Shown here: positions 18,957 to 28,698 of the stretch, piece by piece
How the letters are laid out: each line of letters begins with the position of its first letter
Position numbering within the stretch: position 1 is the stretch's first letter
Assembly (NCBI GenBank): GCA_002077065.1
Contig: NAJO01000031.1
Coordinates: 124,001 to 188,000 of the forward strand
Length of the DNA: 64,000 bases
DNA from: Cryoendolithus antarcticus
Taxonomy: Eukaryota > Ascomycota > Dothideomycetes > Cladosporiales > Cladosporiaceae
Direction of reading: 5' to 3'
The notes under the pieces: model-generated
Told to the model about the DNA's origin: nothing
The model's input: the letters and a program-made list of their open reading frames with translations, nothing else
The model's database searches: none
Position numbers and translations under genes: made by a program

Positions 18957-20912
18957 GTGTTGTCTCTACTTCTTATCGCGAGTACTGCGTTACTCGGGCT
19001 CATATATGCCGGTGCTACCATCGGGCGCCGGTCTAAGGACATGCCAGATGGTGAGTCGTGCATGAAGGAGATCTCGGTATGGGCAAGCAATCCAGGCGAT
19101 CATTGGCTGATCTCACGACAGGTCCCCCTACGATCCCATTTCTGGGTAACATGCTCCAGATGCCGACCACGAAGAGCTTCCTGCAGTGAGTGGGTTGCTT
19201 GGAGCTTGTCTGCTGACGCTGTACTGACGATCCGACCAGAATGGGCGAATGGGCAAAGAAGTATGGTGGCTTGTACTCCCTCAAGATTGGTCCAGGCGAC
19301 ATCATCGTCCTCTGCGGACGCAATGAAGTCAAGCAAGTTCTTGATCGGAAGAGCTCAATCTCCAGCGACCGCCCAACCAGTGTCCTTCGCCAGGAGCTTC
19401 TCACCGGAGGCGACCATCTGCTCTGGATGGACGCCACTCCCGAGTGGAGAGGGCTGCGTAGACTCATACACTCTGACTTCACCGAAGGCATGTGCAAAAA
19501 GCTGCACAGTCGCTTGCAATATGCAGAGTCCGTGCAGATGTTGTACGACATGTCTCGTTCGCCGGGAAATTGGAAGAGGCACCTGGAGCGATATACAAAC
19601 AGCGTCATCTTGTGCATAGGTAGGTCATTCTCGCGCCGAACTCCAGCACGAGAGTTCCGCATCAGAGCTAATCTGGTTCTAGTGTATGGCATCAGATCTC
19701 CCACTATTCATAGCAAGTACCTCGAACGGTTCGAGACGCTCCTCGGCAATTGGGCTGCCATCAATGCTTTCGGAGCAACGCCGCCAGTGGACATCATCCC
19801 AGCGTTGCAGTGGGTCCCAGAACGCTTCTTAGGCAATTGGATCTCGAGAGCAACTGTAGTCCACGACGAAATGCGTAGGCTCTACGACGGGTTGCAGGAG
19901 ATTGTCATGCAGAGACGCCGGCGAATCGGTACCACAGACAGCATGATTGATCGCGTGCTAGACCAGCAGGACAAATCCCCGTTAACGAAGCATCAGATCG
20001 CCAATCTCGCGGTGAGTATTGCGTCAGCTGGCATCTTGAAAAGTATCGTTCCCGCTGATAAGTGATACAGGGTGTGACAATCAAGGGTGGTAGTGATACA
20101 TCAGCAGCCATTCTCACCTCCTTCGTACTTGCGATGGTCCTACATCCAGCGATACAGCAGAAAGCACAGGCTGAGATCGATGCTGTGACCGGCGACCGTA
20201 TACCAGACGACTCGGACTTTAATCGGCTACCGTACGTCATGACTGTGATCAAGGAGGTCCAACGATGGCGTCCTATCACTGGCATTGGAGTCCCTCATCA
20301 GCTCTCGGAGGGTGAGTCAGAGCCCTCGATCTGCATGCCATCAAAACTGACCATCGCCTATAGATATGTGGGTCGACGGAAAGCGACTCCCGAAGGGCGC
20401 TATGCTTCTGCTCAACGTCTGGGCTCTCCACTACGATGCCGAGAGGTATCCTGAGCCCGAAAAGTTTGATCCCGATCGCTTCAAAGGCTGGACTGCATTC
20501 TCCGCCGAGTATGCCAATGCGGAGCCAGAGAAGCGTGATCACTATGCCTACGGTATGTGGTGTTTCTCCCACGTCATGATTGCTTGGTATTGACAGTCTT
20601 CTCTAAGGCAATGGCCGCAGACTGTGTCCTGGCATACATCTCGCCGAGCGCAACCTCTTCCATGTCGTCACGAAGATGCTTTGGGCCTTCAACATCGAGC
20701 CTACTGTCGACGAGCGGACCGGCAAGGCGATCATACCTGATGGCAGCATCGAGACTGGATATCGCGAGGGTCTCGTACTATGTGCGAAAGACTTCCCGGC
20801 CGCGTTGAAAGTGCGATCAGCCGCGAAGCAGGACATAATTGACAGTACCTATGATATAGCATGTCGTGATGTGTTCTCAAAGTACGATGACACGGATCTG
20901 ACGACGATCTAG
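18957..20912 (+). CDS. Cytochrome P450 monooxygenase (CYP, fungal class II)
   Basis: Heme-thiolate monooxygenase with seven recognised exons: 18957-19050, 19122-19185, 19240-19619, 19683-20011, 20071-20311, 20364-20552 and 20608-20912. All join in phase to about 533 residues. A hydrophobic anchor (LLLIASTALLGLIYAG) precedes the proline hinge GPPTIPFLGNML. The I-helix oxygen motif is GGSDTSA, the ExxR motif is VIKEVQRWRP, and the heme loop is YGNGRRLCPG, with Tyr in place of the usual Phe. The first exon has no ATG: it is open to a GTG at 18957 and is blocked by an in-frame TGA at 18933. Either a short upstream exon exists or the 5' end is damaged. The rest looks intact and functional. It is divergent from the FAD monooxygenase. 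Confidence 0.88.
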
Positions 20913-21354
20913 GGAAGGAACAGTATGAGCTGGAAGTGATGGTCGCGGGACTGTCAATGTCGAAGTGCTCACTATGTGGTAGACTTCAGCTTCTGCCAAA
21001 GTCCGAAAACGTCTACAAGCTACTATCAACGCACCCGGTACAGCGCAGTTGCAATGCAATCCAAGACGAGATCAGCGCGTATATCTGCTGGTAGATCACC
21101 TCACCCTGTCTCTCCTGGGCGAACCCAGACTCTGCGCAACTGTCGCAGCTAATGTCACATAAGCCCAGACTGTCTTTTGGACATGTGGAGAAGCGCAAAT
21201 ACAGCAACATTACTGATCAAGTCGAGTACAAGTAGCTGTTGCACAGTAGCGACTTTCAACTATTGATCAGCATATCTCCCACCAACACAAGACTCGGCAA
21301 AGTCTGCAAGCTGAATTGAGGCTGTGTGTGTGGGCGTCATGCGTGATACACTTG
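20913..21354. other. Intergenic region, convergent 3' flanks
   Basis: Between the P450 stop and the cupin stop. No gene, repeat or RNA feature is apparent. Confidence 0.55.
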
Positions 21355-22000
21355 CTACTCGCTATTGCCACTTGCTGGGACCTCTCCACTACTCCTACCA
21401 AGATCCTCGCGGAGTACTTCGCCATGAATCTCCACAGGTTGCGCGTCTTGGAGCACGTACACAACCCGAGCCCACTCCTGGTTGCTCGGATTTCGCCAAG
21501 CATGGTTTGTGCCTCGTTGCACGCAGGAATCGCCACGTTGAAGGATCTGCTTCTCACCAGAGTCGAGGATGAGCTCGATAGCACCTTCCAGGACAATCCC
21601 GTAGTCGAGAGATGTAGTGCGATGCCTGGTTATCATTAGGTCATGGCAACGGATGCGAAAGATACTATCGATTTCCGACTCACATCATGCTCTCGAAACC
21701 CGGCGCGAAGTCCACATATCGCAAGACAGTGCCACCGGGACTGACCAAGCCGAGCTTGCCCGATGCCAGCTTTCCATCGTGGCCAGCGATGTCCTTGTCG
21801 TCATTCATGTCCAGTGGGAATTCGCTAGTCGTGTATCCGACATTAAAGGCCATACCATTGTTGTCTACGGCCTTCCATGCTGCTGGGCGATGTTCTTGTA
21901 TCCTCGTAGCGCCGGTAGACTTATCGTGGCCAGTGATGTAGGTCGTCAGCGCCGGAAGCTCCTTGGCGAGCTGAGTGGAAGTTGGCGCGCGCGAGGTCAT
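21355..22000 (-). CDS. Cupin-domain protein
   Basis: Small beta-barrel protein of 195 residues in two exons (22000-21684 and 21625-21355; intron gtgagt...ccag). The C-terminal half is a single cupin barrel: HRTTSLDYGIVLEGAIELIL for motif 1 and a reduced motif 2, QRGDSCVQRGTNHAWRNPSN. Motif 1 keeps one His but not the full HxH pair of metal-binding cupins, while motif 2 keeps a His. A metal-dependent activity is therefore possible but not assured. The N-terminal 100 residues resemble other fungal cupins from metabolic clusters (TRIQEHRPAAWKAVDNNG). The gene lies head-to-tail behind the extradiol dioxygenase and the C6 regulator, all on the minus strand. Its step in the pathway is unknown. Confidence 0.85.
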
Positions 22001-22282
22001 TGTTTGATCGGTCGTGCGAGATCCTACCGCGAGTCGCAGTAAGTAAACGCGACTGGCAGTGTGCACAACCGTGTGGAGATAGAAGTGCTCTGTAAAGACC
22101 CCATCCGGTCCCAGCAAGAACGGAGCACCTTGGGGTAGCTTGCTCGATACTTCTCTTGCGAGCTACAAAGGTACATGTATTCCACCCAGGCGCTGAGAGT
22201 AGATGAGAGTGCGGAGTGACAGGGAGATGGTGTTCGGCAAAGACGTGCACGTTCCAAGATTGATTACCTACAGACCAAGCTC

Positions 22283-23377
22283 TCATCCAGTGACCCCATT
22301 CACAGGTCTGGGATCTTCCGTCTTCACCTTACCTCCCCATATAGCAGGTACTGGTGGACCCCAGACTGCCATGTGTCCCGCCTCCGCCCTCAATATCTCG
22401 GTATCTTCATTGACCACGTCACCATCTGCGAAATGCTCGATGATGAAGTGGCTCGGGTCGTACCAGTAGTCGAATACCTGTGAACCATGCACATGACGGC
22501 CAATGCCCCAGACCAGCTCGTGCCCCTTCTTCTCCAGCCACTGATGACCCATGAACTGAGTGTCGATATCCTCAACCTCGAAAGACGAGTGATGGACGGA
22601 GGTCCCAGGCCGATCTCCACGGGCGAGGAGAAAGTTGTGATGGTCTACGTACGTCTTGCCGCAATCCAAGCGGAAGAAGACTGCGACATCAAGAGCGGTA
22701 TTGCCGGGTGCGTGCAACATGTCTGTAGGGACAAAGTTGAACTGTTGCTGATACCAGGCAGAAGTCGCATCCCAATTATCGGTCGTGTAGCCCATATGGC
22801 CTAGCTTGTGTACGAGCGACGGGCCTTCTTTCATACGTGTGTATTCACCTGTGCAGCCTCATCAGTGCGCATCCAGAGGATTTGAAGCCAGAACTGCAGC
22901 TTCGGAGGTTCGGAAACTACACATACCTCTGCGTCGTTTGTCAAGCGCCCCGTTCACGGGTGGACGGCCTTCTAGGGCCGAGATGCCATGGTCTGGAGTC
23001 CTGCGAAGTTGCTGGTCCCAGTGAATCACGACCGAGTAGCCGTTCGGATCTTTGAGTGATACGGCTTGCCCACCGCCGGGATACTTGCTCACATCGACAA
23101 GCTCAGCGCCGACTACCTTGGTACCCCGGTCGAAGTCAGCAGCTGTCTCCGCAACGAATCCAGCGCCTATGAACCGTTTGACGTCTCCGGGTGCTTGACG
23201 GCCAATGTAGACAAAGGGATCGATGCCGTAGCCTCTATAGAAGTGCTCGGTCTCAGAGGAAGATCCGCCGTCGACGAGCCCAAAGTCCTTCGCAAACTCA
23301 TCAAATCTCGATAAAGATGGATGTTCGTAGATCACGTAGGACAGTCGATTCAAGCGGACTTGCGAAATAGTAGCCAT
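22283..23377 (-). CDS. Extradiol ring-cleavage dioxygenase (two-domain VOC type)
   Basis: Predicted Fe(II) dioxygenase that opens a catechol-type ring next to, not between, the two hydroxyls. Two exons (23377-22927, 22848-22283; intron gtatgt...cacag) give 338 residues. The N-terminal VOC module (RLSYVIYEHPSLSRFDEFAK) has lost metal ligands, as is usual for type I enzymes. The C-terminal module keeps the 2-His-1-carboxylate set: His of HKLGHMGYTT, His of VHHSSFEVEDID and Glu of HFIIEHFADGD. Both the overall plan and the conserved FDYWYDPSHF block match 2,3-dihydroxybiphenyl/catechol 2,3-dioxygenase-like proteins. ATG 23377 is the natural start, with a TATA-like element about 55 nt upstream. 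Neighbouring hydroxylase and hydrolase genes support aromatic catabolism. Confidence 0.88.
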
Positions 23378-23877
23378 GGAAGTGAACGCACGGATGTGAT
23401 TGCCGGCTCAGCTCGTAGTTGGGCTCGTCAAATATAAGATGCGGTGAAGGTATCTCGTAATGGAAGGGATGCAGATGATGGAAATGTCCCCAGATCCAGT
23501 CCTGGAGCTGAATCAACTCGTTTGGAGGCGAGAGCCGCACTTATCAAATGGAGTAAACGAATCCAATTGCGTAGAGGAGACCCTGTGGCAGGCGAACCCT
23601 TTCCGCGATCTTGCGCGCGGGGTCTGCACCTGTACTCGTGATCCAGTATGCACCCTTAATCGCATACCCCATGGCCCCATGGCCCCAAGATGACCCCACT
23701 TTTCTCCGTGAGACTTCACATGACCTCTGCAGGGCAGACACTGTCCGCCGGCGACGATGTCAAACTGAGGCATTGGAAGCATACGTTTGAGGGCGTCAGG
23801 AGTCATCTTGGAATAGCCTTCGACCGTGGCACAGCCAGCTGTTGACCACCGCAAGAACTCGATGCTCAAGCTCCATT
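23378..23877. other. Upstream region of the dioxygenase gene and 3' flank of the regulator gene
   Basis: Half a kilobase between two co-directional minus-strand genes. It includes a TATA-like element at 23431-23438. A 122-codon minus frame (23513-23881) runs into the regulator's last exon from below but has no recognisable domain. Confidence 0.5.
23431..23438 (-). promoter_or_regulatory. TATA-like element of the extradiol dioxygenase gene
   Basis: On the minus strand the sequence reads CTTATATT, 54-61 nt upstream of the dioxygenase ATG at 23377. The spacing suits a core promoter in filamentous fungi. Evidence is motif and position only. Confidence 0.35.
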
Positions 23878-26147
23878 TCATGCGATATCACACAAGACTC
23901 TGGCCAGTGGTTGTGCTACGTCGATTCTGAGGAGGCTTAGAAGCCGTTCTCCACGCAGGATCGGCGCACGTACGACGGACGTTGATGCTTTTTGAGCAAC
24001 TGCAGCGTCCTTTACGTACAAGACTATTGTCGCATAGTAGACTGCATAGGGAACATGAGCCACTTCATGTAATATTCGTTTATCGAGCGACCTGCCGTTA
24101 GTCGGTGCAGAACTTGCGTTGGGGCGGGACTCGGCAGCTTTGGAGTAAGAAACAGCGGACTCAGCTAACTCCATAATTTTTCCAGCGTGCCATTGTGCGG
24201 TATCGTAGTCTCGTGACTTCATCCAAAGATGCAGAGCCTTTGAAGCTATCTCCTGTTGGTCAATACGCCGAGAAGAGTCAGCGTCAGCATAGATGAAAGC
24301 TTGCAGCGTCGTCAGATCCGTGTGTAGCACGATCTGCATAACATGATACAGTACAAGTGCCGTGACATCCGTAGAGGGCGTGACTTGTAGCTGATACCAT
24401 TTTTCGAGCGCCGCATCTACCAAGACTGACCGTGGTAGCCGCGCTGCGCTCAGTGGTGTTTCGGCAGCAGCGTGTTGGGTGTGACGCGGAACGGCCGACC
24501 ATAACAACGGTGCCATTGCTGCGAGGGAGGCGATGCCATGAGTGGTGTCCGCAGGGGTGCGGAAGACGCCGTCTGTCAGGTGTCGGACGGCGTCTTTGAG
24601 ACGGCCAAGCTCGCCAAAATTCGCTGCCCTTTGGGATACACGGGACATCCGATGCCACATCAGGGACGGTGGTCGCATCATTATGACAACGCGGTAGCAG
24701 TCAAAGATGTACATTGCCGCGAGCAGTCTGTTGCGGTCTTAGCAGTGGACCGCAGGCTGTAACATTTACAACGTTGGCAGACGTACTGAGCAACTATCAC
24801 ATCCTCGTCATAGTCGCTGTCAGCTTTGCAGACCATGCTGTACACTTCAATAGCCTAGGCAGCTGCGTTAGTAGGCAATGTCATAGAGCTCGGGCTTGAC
24901 TTACATTCGTTAGATCACCCTGAAACGCTTCAACGAACTCGAAGCTGCGCTTATTGCCTGAAGAGAGACCGTAGATACCAAGGAGAATAGACTCGAGGCT
25001 ACATTAGCGCCAAGCCTCCCCATCGATAGAGAGCTGGAAGCTTACCGTTTTGACCCGCTCGAGTGCAACTTTCGAACATATTGAGACCGTTTTACCTTCA
25101 TTGAGCTGAGTCACGACGTGTCAGCATCAGCACAGCACATGGCTGGCTTAGGGTGCCTACCTCAGCGAGAGACAGTCTACGAGCATCGTTATGCATAGCC
25201 TGAGCAAAATCGCCACTGCCAGGGACTATACTGTATAGGCCGCCAACAGCACCCATGGCAAGAATGTAGCTGCTATGATGCTTGATCAGCCGATCCGCGT
25301 CTTCCGCAAATATAGCGAACGTCTGGGGAATGTGTCTTAGGAACAAGCCAATGAATATCTTGAGAACATCGGGAGAATGGCTCGCAAGACCAGCAGGCTT
25401 AGAGTACCACATCTTTGCACCTCGATCTCGCGAGGGCGACGAGGGCCGCGACTTTGCGTCAAAGTAGCCCTGCATGCTCGTTGTTAAGCGCAGGGTGGGA
25501 CTTGACAGCTCTGACCGTTCAGTGCTATCCAGCGCGAAGAAGCGGGGATCGAATAGCTCCGTGTCGTCGAAGAAGGACTGGGCATCGGGAAACGGCGTCC
25601 ACAGGTGGCTAAAGTCGAAGAGATCATTCGTCTGAGTAAGCTCAGTATGGAACTCCGGTAGGTCCATGTCATTCTGCGGCGCCGTATCGCTCGGCTGGAA
25701 GAGCAAGTCGATTCCTTCGAGACCAGGGAAGTGCGTGACAATCTGTTCGTCTACGGTGTTGTCCGCACCGCTTGGCGCATTGATCGCGTCACCGAGATGC
25801 CTAGCCGTGGGTGCGTTGTCTAAGTTCTGCGTATCGTCGGACCCACCCTCGTAACGGCATTCGCTCAAGCTGCTCTGGCATGGCCCACACGGGGTTCGAC
25901 CGTCGCACGCTACCTTTCGTTTGCGACAGGTCGCACATGCTATCCTGACGCGTTTGCGTGACGGTCGCTCGATACCACTTTCCCGTGGCGTACCTTGCTG
26001 ATGAGGTGGAATACATGTCTTCTCGTGGGTCGCCCGCACATCTGCCCTGGGGAAAGACCGTGAGCAGAGGCTGCAAGAATAAGGCCGCTCTTTGGTGTCT
26101 TTGAATCCGTCAGTCACGTTTCGAGCCACACAATACCTGCGAGGCAC
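23878..26147 (-). CDS. Transcription factor with C2H2 finger and Zn2Cys6 cluster
   Basis: Likely pathway-specific regulator. Recognised exons: about 26110-25161, 25105-25046, 24991-24905, 24854-24787 and 24727-23878. The first encodes a C2H2/C2HC finger (KERPYSCSLCSRSFPRADV...HEKTC). The binuclear cluster follows, CATCRKRKVACDGRTPCGPC (C-x2-C-x6-C-x5-C-x2-C-x6-C). An acidic linker leads to the fungal-trans middle homology region: FIGLFLRHIPQTFAIF, SILLGIYGLSSGNKRSFEFV, LLAAMYIFDCYRVVIMMRPP. The C terminus is helical and ends LRIDVAQPLARVL. The 5' end is unresolved: the first exon is preceded by a plausible acceptor (ttcaaag at about 26110) and no ATG is in frame; the frame's formal opening at 26147 is GTG. 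It neighbours the dioxygenase and cupin and diverges from a second regulator-like gene. Confidence 0.85.
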
Positions 26148-26549
26148 CCGTACGCGTCCGTCTGTGTCTTGCTAGGTGCTCACTCCTACCGAATGCACGC
26201 CCACACACCGTGCACTAGACAGCATCAGCTTCATAGACCACAACATAGCCACACAATATCAGGCCTCAGGCTGCCACAACTGGGTGCCTGAGAATATCTC
26301 AAGAACAGTCCGATTTCCCACACTCACCTGCTTTGCTTTCTTCCCAGTAGATTCCTCCGTCCCATCCATTACAGTGGCCATGTGGATTTTGGGGCTGCTA
26401 GATCGCCTCTCGAGGAAGGACTGGGGTGATATCCCATGGCAGCAGACCAGCAAGAGATGCCATCCGAGGTAGGGGTCGCCTTCCGGAGATGCTGCGAGTG
26501 GGGTTCCGAAGCTCTGCAACCATTCGCATGAACGTGACGATACAACACA
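26148..26549. other. Divergent promoter between two regulator-type genes
   Basis: About 0.4 kb. It probably also holds the unrecognised first exon of the C2H2/Zn2Cys6 gene, because that gene has no ATG in its first visible exon. No zinc-finger coding sequence is seen on the plus strand that could belong to the rightward gene. Confidence 0.45.
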
Positions 26550-28260
26550 ATGGCGGCGACGGTGTACTCGGGACGCAAGCCTCGCCAAAGCCATACCGCG
26601 ATCCACCGCACAGATATGGGTGTCTGGCCTGCTGAGCGACATCCAACCCGGTGGGACGTAGAGGAGGCCAACCAGGTGCCTTCATCGGACCTCACTGAGC
26701 GCTTCCGGTCTGCTTTGCTCTATGGTGAGGACGATGACTTGGTGGCAACTGCTATGACGTTCGACCTTGAGGACTATGCTCTGCAGGACCTCCCATTAAG
26801 TCAAACCGGCTACACATATCCCATGATTTTGTTGTCTTCGCTACCTAAGTTACCCAGTGACTACGACCTTTCTACAATCAGCCATTCGTATGCTCAGATC
26901 TTCGAGGAGCATGCTTTCGTCAAGGAACTAGGGGTTGGAACGCTCCCAGTCTCCGCAAGACCGCCACACTTACAGTTGGCTATCGCGTGCGTAGCGGCCG
27001 CAATTTCGGACCCATCTGTAGATGGGACAGAAGGCTCAGTCGCTGGCGATTTGTTCCACGCTGGACTGAAACTGTGGATTGTGATACTCGAGGTTGACAA
27101 TCGCGAAGCGCGTAATGCAAAAGCCATACTTGCTGTTGGTCGCACCTATCCCTTCAATTGCGTCCCACTGATGACAGGGCTAGGCGTTGCTGCTATCGAC
27201 CTACGGTACACTTTCACCCGATCTATTGATCAGAATGAAGACTTCTGCCCTGATCTGTAACATCGTAACGGTACAAACATCCAGGATTCTGATCTTTGAG
27301 CAGCCGCTGATGAACATGCAAGATGTCCCGACGACTGCGATTAACGGATCCAGCACTTTCGGCCTACACAACCCTCAATATTACGGAACGGGATCTGGCC
27401 GGCAAAAGGTCCGTGGCCAACAACCTTACACCATCTGTGTTGTGTGATACCCCCGCTGACGAACTACTACCTCCAGCTCGCTCCTTTGCTACATGCTGCT
27501 TGTTGACACGATGCATGCCCTCCAGACGAACGACATTCCGAAGTACTCAGTGGATGAGCTCGCGTTTACGATGCCGCAGTCAGGTCACTCATTTCGGACG
27601 ACTTACATCGGTATATTGCACGGCTGCGACCTACCGGATGACCTGTCAGCGACCGAGGACGCTTTGCTGCTGTTGACGGCATTACTTGCACACAGCCTGT
27701 ATCTCCAAAAGAGCTTCGAAGCGCCCTTTGCCGTTCAGACACCGCCACACTGTAGTCCCTACCGACCTCTGTGCTTAGAGACTGAGTTCACTAACCGGCA
27801 AGCCACAATCAATGCCGCATTGAACGTCTGGGAAGCGCGATTTGGAAATACCATGAGCCAGGATGTTCTGGCTCTGTTTCACTTTACTCGACTGCAGCTT
27901 TTGGTCCCTCAGATAAGCGACCTATCGTTGTTCGCGGAGCAGCAGCTCGTAGGCGGAATTGCGCCCACATTTCACGATATCCCTCCGGAGGCTGTCAAAT
28001 TGGCGTGGTCGGTACTTGCTAATGTCGAGGATAGCCCAACTATACAGGGCAAGAAGCTTGCAATCTGGTTACCAGTCGTCTTGTATCTCGCAGCGCTTGT
28101 AGTGTGGCGTGCTGACTCGGGCGATGGCAAGAACGGGGGCCATGGAGGTGTACGTGCGCTCAGTCTCTTCTCGAGCGCTATACAAGCTTTACCTTGGCCT
28201 TGCTGTGCGCAAATGAGTTCAAGACTTCGACAGCTGAGCCGGCCGGGTGATGCATCCTGA
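26550..28260 (+). CDS. Fungal-trans-domain protein without a visible DNA-binding domain
   Basis: A C6-regulator-like protein of about 540 residues with only the middle homology region. Exon 1 (26550-27134) starts MAATVYSGRKPRQ and contains LPSDYDLSTISHSYAQIFEE, RPPHLQLAIACVAAAISDPS and GLKLWIVILEVDNREARNAK. A poor donor (gttggt) and acceptor (ctag) lead to ALLLSTYGTLSPDLLIRMKT, then EQPLMNMQDVPTTAINGSST. A further junction, tentatively 27444-27476 (only 33 nt, so doubtful), restores the frame to LLCYMLLVDTMHALQTNDIP and DALLLLTALLAHSLYLQKSF. The last frame runs from about 27477 to the TGA at 28258-28260. No Zn2Cys6 or C2H2 motif is seen upstream. It could be a cofactor of the neighbouring regulator or a decaying regulator. 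Existence is likely; the exon model is weak. Confidence 0.65.
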
Positions 28261-28698
28261 AGCAGGGCCCATTGACTTGAATTCTGCGACCAGAATGTTT
28301 GCTTGGTGTTCTACCTCGAGCCAACTCTTTCCGAGGTCTGGACGTCTTGACGGCCCGTGAAGTTCGCTTATGGATTGACTTATTACGCTGCGACTACGAA
28401 TCACCTCGATGCAGTTCCCTTGGGAGACACAACTTGGTGCACTCTGTCAATTAGGAAGGCTATTGTGTAACCCAGAGGTCCTGCGAGTGCGACGAATGGC
28501 ACTCGCGATGCATATCACACTAGCACGAGAGCCTTCGTCGGGGGTAAGCTTGGCCTACCTACCCCATCTTTTCCGAGCTTGGGGTAGGTGAGAGCTTGGC
28601 TTCCTCTCAGTGACACGAACAACACGCACAGCACCCATGGCGCTCATTAAAGCATCACTTACCAGTCTGTCAATCCATCGAGTGTGAAGTCGATCAGA
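28261..28698. other. Intergenic region upstream of the S15 hydrolase
   Basis: Contains the 10-bp inverted repeat at 28557-28589 reported separately. No gene is visible. Confidence 0.5.
28557..28589. promoter_or_regulatory. 10-bp perfect inverted repeat upstream of the S15 hydrolase
   Basis: ACCTACCCCA (28557-28566) and its exact complement TGGGGTAGGT (28580-28589) are separated by 13 nt, about 110 bp before the hydrolase ATG. The string AGCTTGG also occurs three times within 60 bp around it. It could be an operator for a dimeric regulator or a 5' UTR hairpin. Confidence 0.35.
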
